Source: Campylobacter coli 76339
GTDB taxonomy: Bacteria > Campylobacterota > Campylobacteria > Campylobacterales > Campylobacteraceae
Assembly (NCBI GenBank): GCA_000470055.1
Contig: HG326877.1
Location: 1,191,661 to 1,255,660, forward strand
Direction: 5' to 3'
Length of the DNA stretch: 64,000 bases
The position numbers and the translations under genes were made by a program. Positions 9,201-16,245 of the stretch are shown here, one piece after another. Within the stretch, counting starts at the first letter, position 1. Each line of letters begins with the position of its first letter. The notes under the pieces are model-generated. The model had not been told where the DNA came from. It saw only the letters and a list, made by a program, of their open reading frames with translations, and did not search any database.

Positions 9201-9975
9201 CTATAATAACAACTTCACTCAGTTTGATGATAAAACTGCTTATAATCAATTTATCAATCTTCAAGAACAGATTAAAAATTTTACAGATTATAAAAACGAA
9301 CTAGAAGCTCAAAAAAATGCACTTTTTGCTCAATTTAACCAAATCAATGCTGAAAAAAATACACTTGAGCAAATTTATAACGATCTATTCAATCAACAAG
9401 CTGACATAAATGCCAATAAAAACGAGTTAGATAAACTCAAACAAGATCTTGCAGATCTTAAACTTGATAGCTTAGTAGATGATCCTAATCATAGTCTTAA
9501 CTCTATAGGTATTAAAGATGCTGATGGTAAAAAATTTGTAGGTTCTTATATCTTTAGTGGGGCTTTAAAAAATCCTGATAATATACCTTTCCTTGATAAA
9601 CCAACTGATGATAAGTATGTGCAAAACAACATCAATTTGCCTAGTATAAGTGGCTTAAACTATGAACCTAGCAAGCCTGATGTAGAAGACAAGCCTGTCA
9701 ATTCAGACAAACCTAGCAAGCCTGATATAAACGATAAACCTACCCTACCTGATCAAAAACCTGAAAACAATGACAATCCAAATCAAGGGGGAGACAATAC
9801 GGTAGATATAGACAACGATAATTCCAATACTCTTTATGCTGACATTCAAGATCAAGATGAAAAAGAAGATGAAGAAAATAGATTGGGTTTAGATGAAGCA
9901 CAAATTCAAGAAAAAGGCGTATTGTGCGTAGTGAGTGATGATTTTAGAACTATGAATATATGTGCTATTAAATAA
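6286..9975 (+). CDS. Two-partner-secretion exoprotein (TpsA, filamentous haemagglutinin type)
   Basis: A 1229-residue secreted protein. Signal peptide residues 1-25 (ends CSQANA). The TPS secretion domain follows, with NNIFLVNPMGVLIG at about 103-116, the family's NPNG(I/L) motif as NPMG. Residues about 385-660 carry seven GGFVG-type units (GLUG-like, 36-51 residues apart), a beta-helix stem. About 900-1065 is a long coiled coil. A P/K/D-rich linker (about 1125-1165) leads to an acidic tail ending in Cys1214 and Cys1226, like the disulfide anchor of Haemophilus HMW1. The ATG follows a G5 ribosome site and TpsB lies 11 bp downstream. Likely a surface or released adhesin; the target is unknown. 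Confidence 0.88.
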   Translation: MKKKISKQIVLSFIASSLLCSQANALPQGGKFTHGSTGSITSNANTMNITGNSQNNVIQWGGGFNISHGESVNFTTSNKNYLNIAYQKDASKIDGKLNGGTNNIFLVNPMGVLIGANGSIIANKFVASTTAIKDSDIKNFLTQGASFSPIFNPNKRGNIVNLGTINADDIILVGNKVEIGNSGVINGKDETSNTKKAHLVGNYVYVSVGEKNGENTVNVDSLKGTAIKEGYLQRDMTSFANDGYIFGDFINIEKTSYNKTQSIDFTKAVTIGSQSNNKANAHEWELFANGWNNNGLNGDIFKDGLTTIRLVNNIDFSNYHAIDPVGAVIAFSGKFNGGGYTLKNLTIKAQTGNWNTGIFGNIKGASNNKAQIYNLTIDGLKFSGKTNSGGGFVAQSENADFYNIHLKRFGGLNFYDPNKENSKLLYAGGFVGHAKNNSNFYRISLDNFDYIAMQPEGTYSSAYADIYLGGFAGLSEGSTFNNISLKNIGGVIVKGSETGGNIFTGGFIGYAKDRSNFSKIDLNHMGKKYGIIAQGNIFVKHVGAGGFVGAIEGLNTFDKISLIDFGDIRAERGYVWTVTGYYNVGAGGFVGILNPFNIYGLETNFKNILINFDSNMKIYAKAGDGLLGNNSYETNAAGGFLGGLFTTGYAKKVNFDNVYIKLGKNTILDVKYQANGFTGKEYRGVLFGIFSESWWDNRILKTKDLYAYYANSRQLNWWYDDIEYHFFNAQGRYYQNYQAGSWVEKNINTTITNGLKRKGDIVVSDSNKGYVSYFNNTLKLKPEIPNFKNPTAWSKDDFDPKMLQRILDDIFNGKYVYKLGEEWYIDLGNNHLVKWSEFVDNKEGKYNDNPIYQSINFLNHFDNKDIAKNFKDTWNHDSNQNYKNYVNLHSIYKSKFNTDTIENKYQDYQEALNKYQAIIDAMDKILDNNSYANRLQELVDNIKNYNEASEMLNKAIVNFYKIANKLQIKIDDYNNNFTQFDDKTAYNQFINLQEQIKNFTDYKNELEAQKNALFAQFNQINAEKNTLEQIYNDLFNQQADINANKNELDKLKQDLADLKLDSLVDDPNHSLNSIGIKDADGKKFVGSYIFSGALKNPDNIPFLDKPTDDKYVQNNINLPSISGLNYEPSKPDVEDKPVNSDKPSKPDINDKPTLPDQKPENNDNPNQGGDNTVDIDNDNSNTLYADIQDQDEKEDEENRLGLDEAQIQEKGVLCVVSDDFRTMNICAIK
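7907..8058 (+). repeat. 26-bp perfect direct repeat within the exoprotein gene
   Basis: The same 26 bases occur at 7907-7932 and 8033-8058, beginning ATGTTGGTGCGGGTGG. The copies are 126 bp (42 codons) apart, so recombination between them would remove one GLUG-like unit without breaking the frame. The repeat encodes the VGAGGFVG core. Confidence 0.85.
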
Positions 9976-9986
9976 CAAGGCTTAGG

Positions 9987-11690
9987 ATGATAAAGAAAAT
10001 TTTTATAAGTTTAGCTCTCAGTCAAGCTCTTTTATATGGCATAAACGATGATGCGAAACAGATGGGGGATATGATAAAAAACTCCCCTTATAGCAATGAA
10101 GCACAAAATAAAAATATTAGCAATAGTTTAAAAAATCAACAAACCGATATCAAGCTTTTTAATGAAAACACAGAAGATGAAACAACCATAGAAAACAATG
10201 AAGTTTTGGATACTGACGAACCTAAAGCTTATATAAAGTCTTATACTTTACACCTAGATAATAAAGAAGAAACATTCAAAAGTTTAGGAGTTGATGAAAA
10301 AGAAATTCAACTTTTAATTTCAAATTTCAAAAATGAAGAATTAAGCATTCGAACCTTAAAAGATATAGCCAATATTGTTTCTTATTATTTTCAAACCCAT
10401 GGCTATCCTGCTGCTACAGCCTACATCCCCCCACAAGATCTAAGCAATGCCAATGTTCAAATCAATATAACCTTAGGCAGATTGGGCAAATTTATCATTA
10501 AAAATAGCTCTGGCGCAAGGGATTATGCTATAGAAAGCAAACTTAACCAAAAACTCAAAGGAAAAATTCTCACCGTTAGAAAAATAGAAGATTCTGCGTA
10601 TAGAGTAAGCGAAATGAATGGGGTTAAAGTAGGAGGCAATATCCAAGCAGGAGATAACTATGGCGAAAGCGATGTAGTGATTGAAGTTGCTAAAGATAAA
10701 AGCGCCACCTTGCTTATCTACGGTGATAACTATGGTACCAAAGAAACAGGACGCCATAAAGGAGGCATGAGTCAAACTATTAATAATCTTGCAAGACAAG
10801 GAGATACACTCAACTTCTATATACAAAACACCGATGAAAATCAAATCAATTACGGAGCTACCTATTCTACCTTTATAGGCAATTTAAGCATATCTCCTTT
10901 CATTTCCAAAAGCTCTTATACACTAGGCGGATCTTATGCGGGTTCAGGTTTTTTTGGAACTTCTTTAAATAGCGGAGTAAAATTCGCCTACCCTATCTTT
11001 TTGTATTCTGATAAAACCTTAAAGCTTGTTTTTGGTTTTACCCATAGAGAACTTGAAGATCACTATCTAAAAGATATTGCCATAAGCAAAAAAGCCTCAA
11101 ATTCAGGCAATGTGGGCATAGAAGGAACTTATCAAGGTATAGAAAATAATTCTTTAAGCTACATTATAAATTTTACTTATGGGAATTTAGAAGATGATGG
11201 AAGTAAAATCATCACCCAAGGTCCCAATTTAGGAAATTTTGGCAAGATGAATATCAACATTAACAACGAATATCACTTTCAAGAACTTCTAACCCATATC
11301 TTTCAGCTTAATTATCAAAAAGTCATAGGCGGAATGGTGCTAGATGGTAGCGAAACCACTTCTATTGGCGGTCCTTATGGAGTTAGAGCTTATTATGATG
11401 GTGAAGGTGGCGCAGATAATGCCATATGGGGAAGTTTAGGAATAAGATTCCAAACTCCCTTACGAGGATTTTATCTCATGCCTTTTTATGATATAGGTTA
11501 TTCTTGGTATCAGAATAAACAATATCAAAATACAAATCATTATTTTATGGATGCAATGGGTATGCAAGCCCTTTACATAAAACCTGGAAAATTTTATATA
11601 AAAGCGGACGCAGCTAGAGCTGTGCATAAATTCAAATTTGATGGAAAACATAGAACTAGAGTTTATATAAGCACGGGGTTATATTTTTGA
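9987..11690 (+). CDS. Two-partner-secretion outer-membrane transporter (TpsB, ShlB/FhaC family)
   Basis: A 567-residue outer-membrane protein that would export the upstream exoprotein. Signal peptide at residues 1-18. A low-complexity linker is followed by a POTRA region (about 80-165: IRTLKDIANIVSYYFQTHGYPAATAYIPPQDL, then VQINITLGRLGKFIIKN). A 16-strand barrel with alternating hydrophobic residues makes up the rest and ends in ...RVYISTGLYF with the terminal aromatic needed for Bam-dependent insertion. SIGGPYGVRAYYDGEGGADN near residue 460 corresponds to the conserved family motif in the plug/L6 hairpin. The start has an AGG ribosome site 11 bp after the TpsA stop. Confidence 0.9.
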   Translation: MIKKIFISLALSQALLYGINDDAKQMGDMIKNSPYSNEAQNKNISNSLKNQQTDIKLFNENTEDETTIENNEVLDTDEPKAYIKSYTLHLDNKEETFKSLGVDEKEIQLLISNFKNEELSIRTLKDIANIVSYYFQTHGYPAATAYIPPQDLSNANVQINITLGRLGKFIIKNSSGARDYAIESKLNQKLKGKILTVRKIEDSAYRVSEMNGVKVGGNIQAGDNYGESDVVIEVAKDKSATLLIYGDNYGTKETGRHKGGMSQTINNLARQGDTLNFYIQNTDENQINYGATYSTFIGNLSISPFISKSSYTLGGSYAGSGFFGTSLNSGVKFAYPIFLYSDKTLKLVFGFTHRELEDHYLKDIAISKKASNSGNVGIEGTYQGIENNSLSYIINFTYGNLEDDGSKIITQGPNLGNFGKMNININNEYHFQELLTHIFQLNYQKVIGGMVLDGSETTSIGGPYGVRAYYDGEGGADNAIWGSLGIRFQTPLRGFYLMPFYDIGYSWYQNKQYQNTNHYFMDAMGMQALYIKPGKFYIKADAARAVHKFKFDGKHRTRVYISTGLYF

Positions 11691-11716
11691 TTTAGATAAT
11701 ATAACCCTATTTTTAA
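11676..11716 (+). terminator. Intrinsic terminator of the secretion locus
   Basis: A perfect 9-bp stem GGGTTATAT (11676-11684) / ATATAACCC (11699-11707) with a 14-nt loop, followed by TATTTTTAATTT. It overlaps the last codons of the TpsB gene and separates it from the convergent metal-uptake operon. Confidence 0.7.
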
Positions 11717-11737
11717 TTTATCCAATCAGTTTTTATT

Positions 11738-13060
11738 TTATATTACTGTCGTTTTTATATTGATAAATAAAAATAAACCAAACAAAAACATAACAATAAG
11801 TCCAAAATACTCTAAAAAGATTCTTATTTTTGTATGAGAAATGCTTTTATAAAATTGATTTGCTCCCCATGCAAAAGCAAACAATACCAAACACATTCCC
11901 AAAGTGATGAATAAAGCCGAACTTAAGGCATACCAAAAACTAAATTCATAGGCAAATACTATAAGCAAGACAACCCCGGGACAAGGCACTAAAGCAGCGC
12001 TAAGTATAATGCCCCATTCATTGCTTTTATGATGAGCACAGCAACATTGCTTTTTGTCGCTTAATATCTTTTTACTGATCATAAATAAAGCAATAAAAAT
12101 AATAAACAAGCTCGTAATTTTAGTCAATACAAAGCCAGCTTCATTATTAACATCTTTTAGCAAATGCTCAAGCAAAACCACTCCAACACTCACCAACAAA
12201 AACGCACTCAATATATGAATAACACCTATCTTAGATACAAAATACAATATCTTTAAAGGTGTGCTTTTATGAGTTAAAAAATACGAACTTGTTAGCATTT
12301 TAGCATGGCCTGGAGCACTAGCATGAAAAACACCGTATGCAAAAGAAATCACCAACAAAATCAAAAAAGATTTAAAATCAAATTCTTTTTTTAATATATC
12401 CTTAATATGAGCGAAAAGTGTATTATTAAATTCGATCAATTTTTCTAAAAAATTTTTTGAAAAAGATGAAGTTGGAGTCTTATCTATATATATATCTTGG
12501 GGCAATTGTCCTTGATACACTTCAAAAGATGCAGTATTTGAATCAATACTGGAAATAATATAATTTTGTGAATTTAAGCTTATAGAATTTTGATTTATTA
12601 TATTAAAATTAAAAAAGCCTCCATCATCGTGAATTTTCACACTAAAAGCGTTGTTGTCCTTAATAGGCATATCCAAAACAACTTGATAGCTAAAGAATAA
12701 ATGAGGAGATTTTAACTTTAATTTAGGATTTTTAAATTGCTTGATATTTATATTTTCTTCCAAACCATTAAAGCTAAATTGGGTTAGAAAATATTTAGGT
12801 TTTATGTAATCTAAAAGTGTGTATTTTACAATTTCAAGCTCATCAGGATCAAATTTATCATTATAATTAAAATCATAATTTTCAAGTAAAACATTAAAAA
12901 ATTCTTCTGAAAATTCCCAGCTTATATTCACCTGCTTGATTTTATCGTTGCTTATATTAAAATCCAAATTTACATTCACATTTGGAGTATAAGTTGCGCA
13001 CAAGGCGCAAGAATATAAGTTGCTTAAAGCTAGAAAAATTAAAACAAAAATCGCTCTCAT
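11738..13060 (-). CDS. ZevA-ZevB-like fusion: DUF1007 periplasmic domain plus NicO-family permease
   Basis: A 440-residue protein with two parts. Residues 1-22 are a signal/anchor. The extracytoplasmic part to about 205 resembles DUF1007/ZevA: a WEFSEEF strand, then an EF-hand-like DFNYNDKFDPDELE. From about 230 follow six or so membrane helices of the NicO/RcnA family, with the metal-site motif HASAPGHAK at about 246-254 and a cytoplasmic CCCAHH cluster. In Haemophilus influenzae ZevA and ZevB are separate proteins needed for zinc uptake; RcnA relatives export Ni/Co. Its start overlaps the ZnuA-like gene (ATGA), and import fits that partner best, but direction and metal are inference. Confidence 0.8.
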   Translation of the reverse strand: MRAIFVLIFLALSNLYSCALCATYTPNVNVNLDFNISNDKIKQVNISWEFSEEFFNVLLENYDFNYNDKFDPDELEIVKYTLLDYIKPKYFLTQFSFNGLEENINIKQFKNPKLKLKSPHLFFSYQVVLDMPIKDNNAFSVKIHDDGGFFNFNIINQNSISLNSQNYIISSIDSNTASFEVYQGQLPQDIYIDKTPTSSFSKNFLEKLIEFNNTLFAHIKDILKKEFDFKSFLILLVISFAYGVFHASAPGHAKMLTSSYFLTHKSTPLKILYFVSKIGVIHILSAFLLVSVGVVLLEHLLKDVNNEAGFVLTKITSLFIIFIALFMISKKILSDKKQCCCAHHKSNEWGIILSAALVPCPGVVLLIVFAYEFSFWYALSSALFITLGMCLVLFAFAWGANQFYKSISHTKIRIFLEYFGLIVMFLFGLFLFINIKTTVI

Positions 13061-13929
13061 TGTAAGGCCAAACTTAAGGCTTGGATGCTTTTTAGAAGTT
13101 CTTCATCCCAATTTCTAGCCAAATGATTGATAGAAACAATTTGAGCATTTAATTCCTTAGCTAACACTTTTGCTGAATTTTCTGGAAAGCCGGGTTGAAC
13201 AAAGATAACGCGTATATCTTTTTCTTTTGCAAGCTTGATAAGATTTTGCAAATCTTTACTTTTAGGCTCTTTGCCGTCAATCTCTACAGGAATTTGCACA
13301 AGATTATATCTTTTAGCCAAATAAGCCCAACTTGGATGATAAACTATAAATTCATTTCTTTTAATATTTTTAAGTTTCTCTGCGATTTGAGCATCCATTT
13401 GATCAAGCTCTTTTAAAAAGTTAGCCAAATTTGCTTCATAAAATTCTTTGTTCTTTGGAAAACTTTGCACCAAAGCTTGGGTAATATTTTGCGCCAATTT
13501 TTTAACCAAAACAGGATCAAGCCAAACATGAGGATCATTATACTCATCATGCTCTTCTTCTGCATGATGTCCATCGTGATCATGTTCGTGATCATGTTCA
13601 TGATCATGCCCTCCTTCAAGAAGATGAATACCTTCATTAATATTAACAATTTTTACATTTTTTAATACACTTTTAAATTTTTCTCCTAAGATTTTTTCAA
13701 GCTCTAAATCTGCTAAGAAATAAATTTTGCTTTGCTCTAATTTTTTCAAGGCCTGAGGTTTAAACTCCATAGTATGCTCGTCTGAATTTGGCGGTATGAG
13801 TATATTTATTTCAACGCTGTCTTTAGCTATTTTTTCTACGAAAAAAGCTTGAGGTGGAATACTTACACTAATTATGGGTTTTCCAAAAGCGAAAACACAC
13901 AATGCACTTAACAATAAAATTCTCAACAT
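13057..13929 (-). CDS. znuA: ZnuA-like zinc-binding periplasmic protein with His-rich loop
   Basis: A 290-residue cluster 9/A-1 substrate-binding protein. Signal peptide residues 1-16. Candidate metal ligands are His52 (DEHTMEF), His134 (DPHVWLDP) and the His of YHPSWAYL near 197. Between the first two is a charged loop, residues 108-127, of H-D-H-E repeats typical of zinc-specific members. The ATG follows AAGGAAAA. It is first in a two-gene operon with the NicO/ZevAB-like permease. No znuB or znuC lies here, so either this protein feeds the NicO-type permease or an ABC transporter elsewhere. Confidence 0.88.
   Translation of the reverse strand: MLRILLLSALCVFAFGKPIISVSIPPQAFFVEKIAKDSVEINILIPPNSDEHTMEFKPQALKKLEQSKIYFLADLELEKILGEKFKSVLKNVKIVNINEGIHLLEGGHDHEHDHEHDHDGHHAEEEHDEYNDPHVWLDPVLVKKLAQNITQALVQSFPKNKEFYEANLANFLKELDQMDAQIAEKLKNIKRNEFIVYHPSWAYLAKRYNLVQIPVEIDGKEPKSKDLQNLIKLAKEKDIRVIFVQPGFPENSAKVLAKELNAQIVSINHLARNWDEELLKSIQALSLALQ
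13576..13608 (+). repeat. 12-bp tandem repeat encoding the His loop
   Basis: GTGATCATGTTC is repeated head to tail at 13576-13587 and 13588-13599, followed by a partial copy to 13608. On the minus strand it encodes H-D-H-E units of the ZnuA-like metal-binding loop. Copy-number change would alter loop length in frame. Confidence 0.75.
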
Positions 13930-13958
13930 AAATTTTCCTTATAATAAAATGTTTTGGA

Positions 13959-13964
13959 ATTATA
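13959..13964 (-). promoter_or_regulatory. -10 box of the ZnuA-like operon
   Basis: On the minus strand a perfect TATAAT, 30 bp before the ATG at 13929 and directly downstream of the operator repeats at 13970-14004, so a bound repressor would cover the -35 region. Confidence 0.6.
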
Positions 13965-13969
13965 CAAAA

Positions 13970-14004
13970 TGCAACTTAGTTGCAACTTAAATATGAAGTT
14001 GCAA
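13970..14004. promoter_or_regulatory. Candidate operator of the Fur-family regulator
   Basis: Three copies of TGCAACTT lie within 35 bp: direct copies at 13970-13977 and 13981-13988 (11 bp apart, about one helical turn) and an inverted copy at 13996-14003. The last two form a perfect 9-bp inverted repeat, TTGCAACTT / AAGTTGCAA, with a 7-bp spacer. The site sits between the divergent -10 boxes of the ZnuA-like operon and the regulator gene, as expected for joint metal-responsive control. Binding by the adjacent regulator is inferred from position. Confidence 0.65.
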
Positions 14005-14034
14005 ACATAAAGCTTTTTTTATGTTAAAATAAAG

Positions 14035-14040
14035 TATAAT
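14035..14040 (+). promoter_or_regulatory. -10 box of the Fur-family regulator gene
   Basis: A perfect TATAAT, 26 bp before the ATG at 14067 and about 30 bp downstream of the operator repeats, which would therefore overlap its -35 region. This implies autoregulation. Confidence 0.55.
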
Positions 14041-14066
14041 TTATATATTTTAAAGGTAAATTTTAT

Positions 14067-14411
14067 ATGGAAGCTCTAGAATTATTAAAAAAACATGATA
14101 TAGCTATAACAAACCTACGCATAGAATTATTGCAAATTTTATCCCTTGCAAAAACTCCATTAAGCTACGATCATTTCAACATCAAAGCCAACAAAACTAG
14201 TTTTTATCGCAATATGGAACTTTTTGAAAAAAAGGGTATTGTTAGCAAAAGTGAGTTAAACCGTAAAAGCTTTTATGAGCTAGCAAATCACGCCAAGGCA
14301 CATTTTGTTTGTGATATGTGCCATAAAATTAGCGATGTTCAAATGCCAAAAGTTGAAGGTACAATTAAAAGTGTACTTATAAAAGGTATTTGTAGCGATT
14401 GTGAAAAATAA
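14067..14411 (+). CDS. Small Fur-family metal regulator (Zur-like by context)
   Basis: A compact 114-residue Fur-family repressor. An N-terminal winged helix (LLKKHDIAITNLRIELLQIL; KTSFYRNMELFEKKGIVSK as recognition helix and wing) is followed by a dimerisation part with two structural-zinc CxxC pairs, Cys82/Cys85 and Cys109/Cys112, and His75, His79 and His86. Most Fur proteins are 130-160 residues, so this is at the short end, but both zinc pairs are present and the gene looks complete. Placed divergently from a ZnuA-like operon with an inverted repeat between them, it most likely senses zinc. Fur, PerR or Nur specificity cannot be excluded. Confidence 0.82.
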   Translation: MEALELLKKHDIAITNLRIELLQILSLAKTPLSYDHFNIKANKTSFYRNMELFEKKGIVSKSELNRKSFYELANHAKAHFVCDMCHKISDVQMPKVEGTIKSVLIKGICSDCEK

Positions 14412-14461
14412 ATAAAAAATAGCAAGGTGATTTTATCTACTGCTTGCACAGAAAAATAAAA

Positions 14462-15310
14462 TCAACTCAATTTATCCTCATCATCATGATCATGGATATA
14501 TTCTTCTTCATTTTCTAAAGTATCAACAAAACGCCCTATTCTTTCCCAACGAACATTTTTATCTTGATCCCATGAAAAATAAACAAACCAAGGCTTGCCT
14601 ACTATCAAACGATAAGGCACAGAACCCCAAAAACGACTGTCATAAGAATAATCTCTATTATCCCCTACCATAAAATACTCTTCTTCGGCTACATCAAAAA
14701 CATAAGCATTGCCACCGCTAAAGCCTATATTATTTCCGAGTTCTTTAAAATAGGTTGGCGACATAGCAAATTCACCTATGCTAAGAAAGCGTAAAATATC
14801 ACTTTCTATATTTTTATTTAAATCATAATGAATTCCTTTTTGCTTATAAGGCTCTTTAACATAAATTTGCCCTCCAAGAGTTACCAAATCATTAGGATAA
14901 CGCTCTTTCATAAATTCATCACCCTCATGCATTCTTATATAAAGTGTTTTATTAGCATAAACGATTCTATCTCCGCCCACTCCCACGCAGCGTTTTACAA
15001 AATGCTCTTTTTCATTTTTAGGATTTCTAAAAACTACTATCTCGCCTCTTTGAGGACTTTGTCCTTTGATTAAATGTCCATCTTTATCAAAATCTGGTAA
15101 AACCGGAATTTCAAGCCATGGGATATGTGGAGTTGGAATTCCATAGCTGAATTTTTTAACAAATAAAAAATCGCCTACAAGCAAGGTATTTTTCATTGAA
15201 CCCGAAGGTATAACAAAAGCTTGTATGAAAAAAAAGATCACCAAAAGAACGATAACAACCGTTCCTGTCCATGATTGTGAAAATTTATAAAGTTTTTTTA
15301 AAAAATTCAT
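14462..15310 (-). CDS. lepB: Signal peptidase I
   Basis: A 282-residue membrane-bound leader peptidase that removes Sec signal peptides. One N-terminal membrane helix (WTGTVVIVLLVIFFFIQAFVIP) precedes the catalytic Ser in PSGSMKNTLLVGD (about residue 36) and the Lys of FVKRCVGVGGD (about 108). The box GDNRDYSYDSRFWG is near the C-terminus. The tail is rich in D, E and H (YIHDHDDEDKLS). It lies just downstream of folD, with which it is probably co-transcribed. In Campylobacter annotation this gene is often called lepP. Confidence 0.95.
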   Translation of the reverse strand: MNFLKKLYKFSQSWTGTVVIVLLVIFFFIQAFVIPSGSMKNTLLVGDFLFVKKFSYGIPTPHIPWLEIPVLPDFDKDGHLIKGQSPQRGEIVVFRNPKNEKEHFVKRCVGVGGDRIVYANKTLYIRMHEGDEFMKERYPNDLVTLGGQIYVKEPYKQKGIHYDLNKNIESDILRFLSIGEFAMSPTYFKELGNNIGFSGGNAYVFDVAEEEYFMVGDNRDYSYDSRFWGSVPYRLIVGKPWFVYFSWDQDKNVRWERIGRFVDTLENEEEYIHDHDDEDKLS

Positions 15311-16168
15311 TTATATTCCTGATTTTAAACTATTTTTAGCTGATTTTACTGTGTTTTCTAAAAGCATCGCTATAGTCATAGGTCCTACACCACCTGGAAC
15401 AGGGGTTATAAAACTAGCTTTTTTTGAAACCTCTTCAAAATCCACATCGCCTACTATTTTACCATTTTCAAGGCGATTAATCCCCACATCAATTATAATA
15501 GCACCTTCTTTGACCATATCTGCACGAAGCAAATTAACACATCCTGCTGCCACTATAATCAAATCTGCTTTTTGAGTATAAGTGCTCAAATCTTTTGTCT
15601 TTATATGGCAAATACTTACTGTACAACCTGCATTTAAAAGCATAGTAGCCATAGGACGACCTACTATGTTTGAAGCACCGATTACAACACTATCTAGTCC
15701 TTCAAGATTGATATCATAGGCTTTTAAAAGCTTCATAACGCCTAGTGGAGTACAAGGTAAGAATCCGCTTTCTAAGCCTAAATTTAAATAACCCACATTA
15801 ATAGGATGAAAACCATCCACATCTTTACTACTGATAATACTTTCTAAAATTAAATCTTTGCTGATGTGCTTTGGCAAAGGAAGCTGGACTAAAATTCCAT
15901 GAACACTATCATCATGATTTAAAGTGTTAATAAGAGCTAAAAGTTCATTTTGAGTTGTATTTTCATCTAAACGATAAACTAAAGATTTGATATCACACGC
16001 TTCACAGGCCTTAGCTTTAGAATTAACATAAGTTTGACTCGCTGGATCATTGCCTACTAAAATTACCGCAAGACAAGTTTCTACTCCATTTTCTTTTAAA
16101 ATTTTATTTTTTTCTTTAAGCTCTTGTTTGATCTTAGCGCTTAAAGCTTTACCATCAAGTAAAGTCAT
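15311..16168 (-). CDS. folD: Bifunctional methylenetetrahydrofolate dehydrogenase / methenyl-THF cyclohydrolase
   Basis: A 285-residue FolD that interconverts 5,10-methylene-THF, methenyl-THF and 10-formyl-THF with NADP. Signatures: TYVNSKAKACE (catalytic Tyr and Lys), VQLPLPKHI, the Rossmann motif VIGASNIVGRPMATMLLNA, and PGGVGPMTIAMLLENT near the C-terminus. The length is normal for bacteria. An AAAGGAAAAG ribosome site precedes the ATG. lepB begins immediately after its stop. Confidence 0.97.
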   Translation of the reverse strand: MTLLDGKALSAKIKQELKEKNKILKENGVETCLAVILVGNDPASQTYVNSKAKACEACDIKSLVYRLDENTTQNELLALINTLNHDDSVHGILVQLPLPKHISKDLILESIISSKDVDGFHPINVGYLNLGLESGFLPCTPLGVMKLLKAYDINLEGLDSVVIGASNIVGRPMATMLLNAGCTVSICHIKTKDLSTYTQKADLIIVAAGCVNLLRADMVKEGAIIIDVGINRLENGKIVGDVDFEEVSKKASFITPVPGGVGPMTIAMLLENTVKSAKNSLKSGI

Positions 16169-16245
16169 TCTTTTCCTTTATAAATTTATCACTTTTTTAA
16201 AGTAAAAATTGTATCATATTAAAACTTCATTAACAAGGTGAAATT

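Noticed and set aside
13413-13665. Frames on both strands across the His-loop repeat (H/M-rich peptides)
   Set aside because: They are shadows of the znuA-like gene produced by the repeated GATCATG sequence; no ribosome sites and no independent protein features.
14422-14464. Strong terminator between the Fur-family gene and lepB
   Set aside because: TGATTTTAT/ATAAAATCA can pair, but the loop is 19 nt, an alternative GCAAG/CTTGC pairing competes, and no clear U run follows. Too weak to call.
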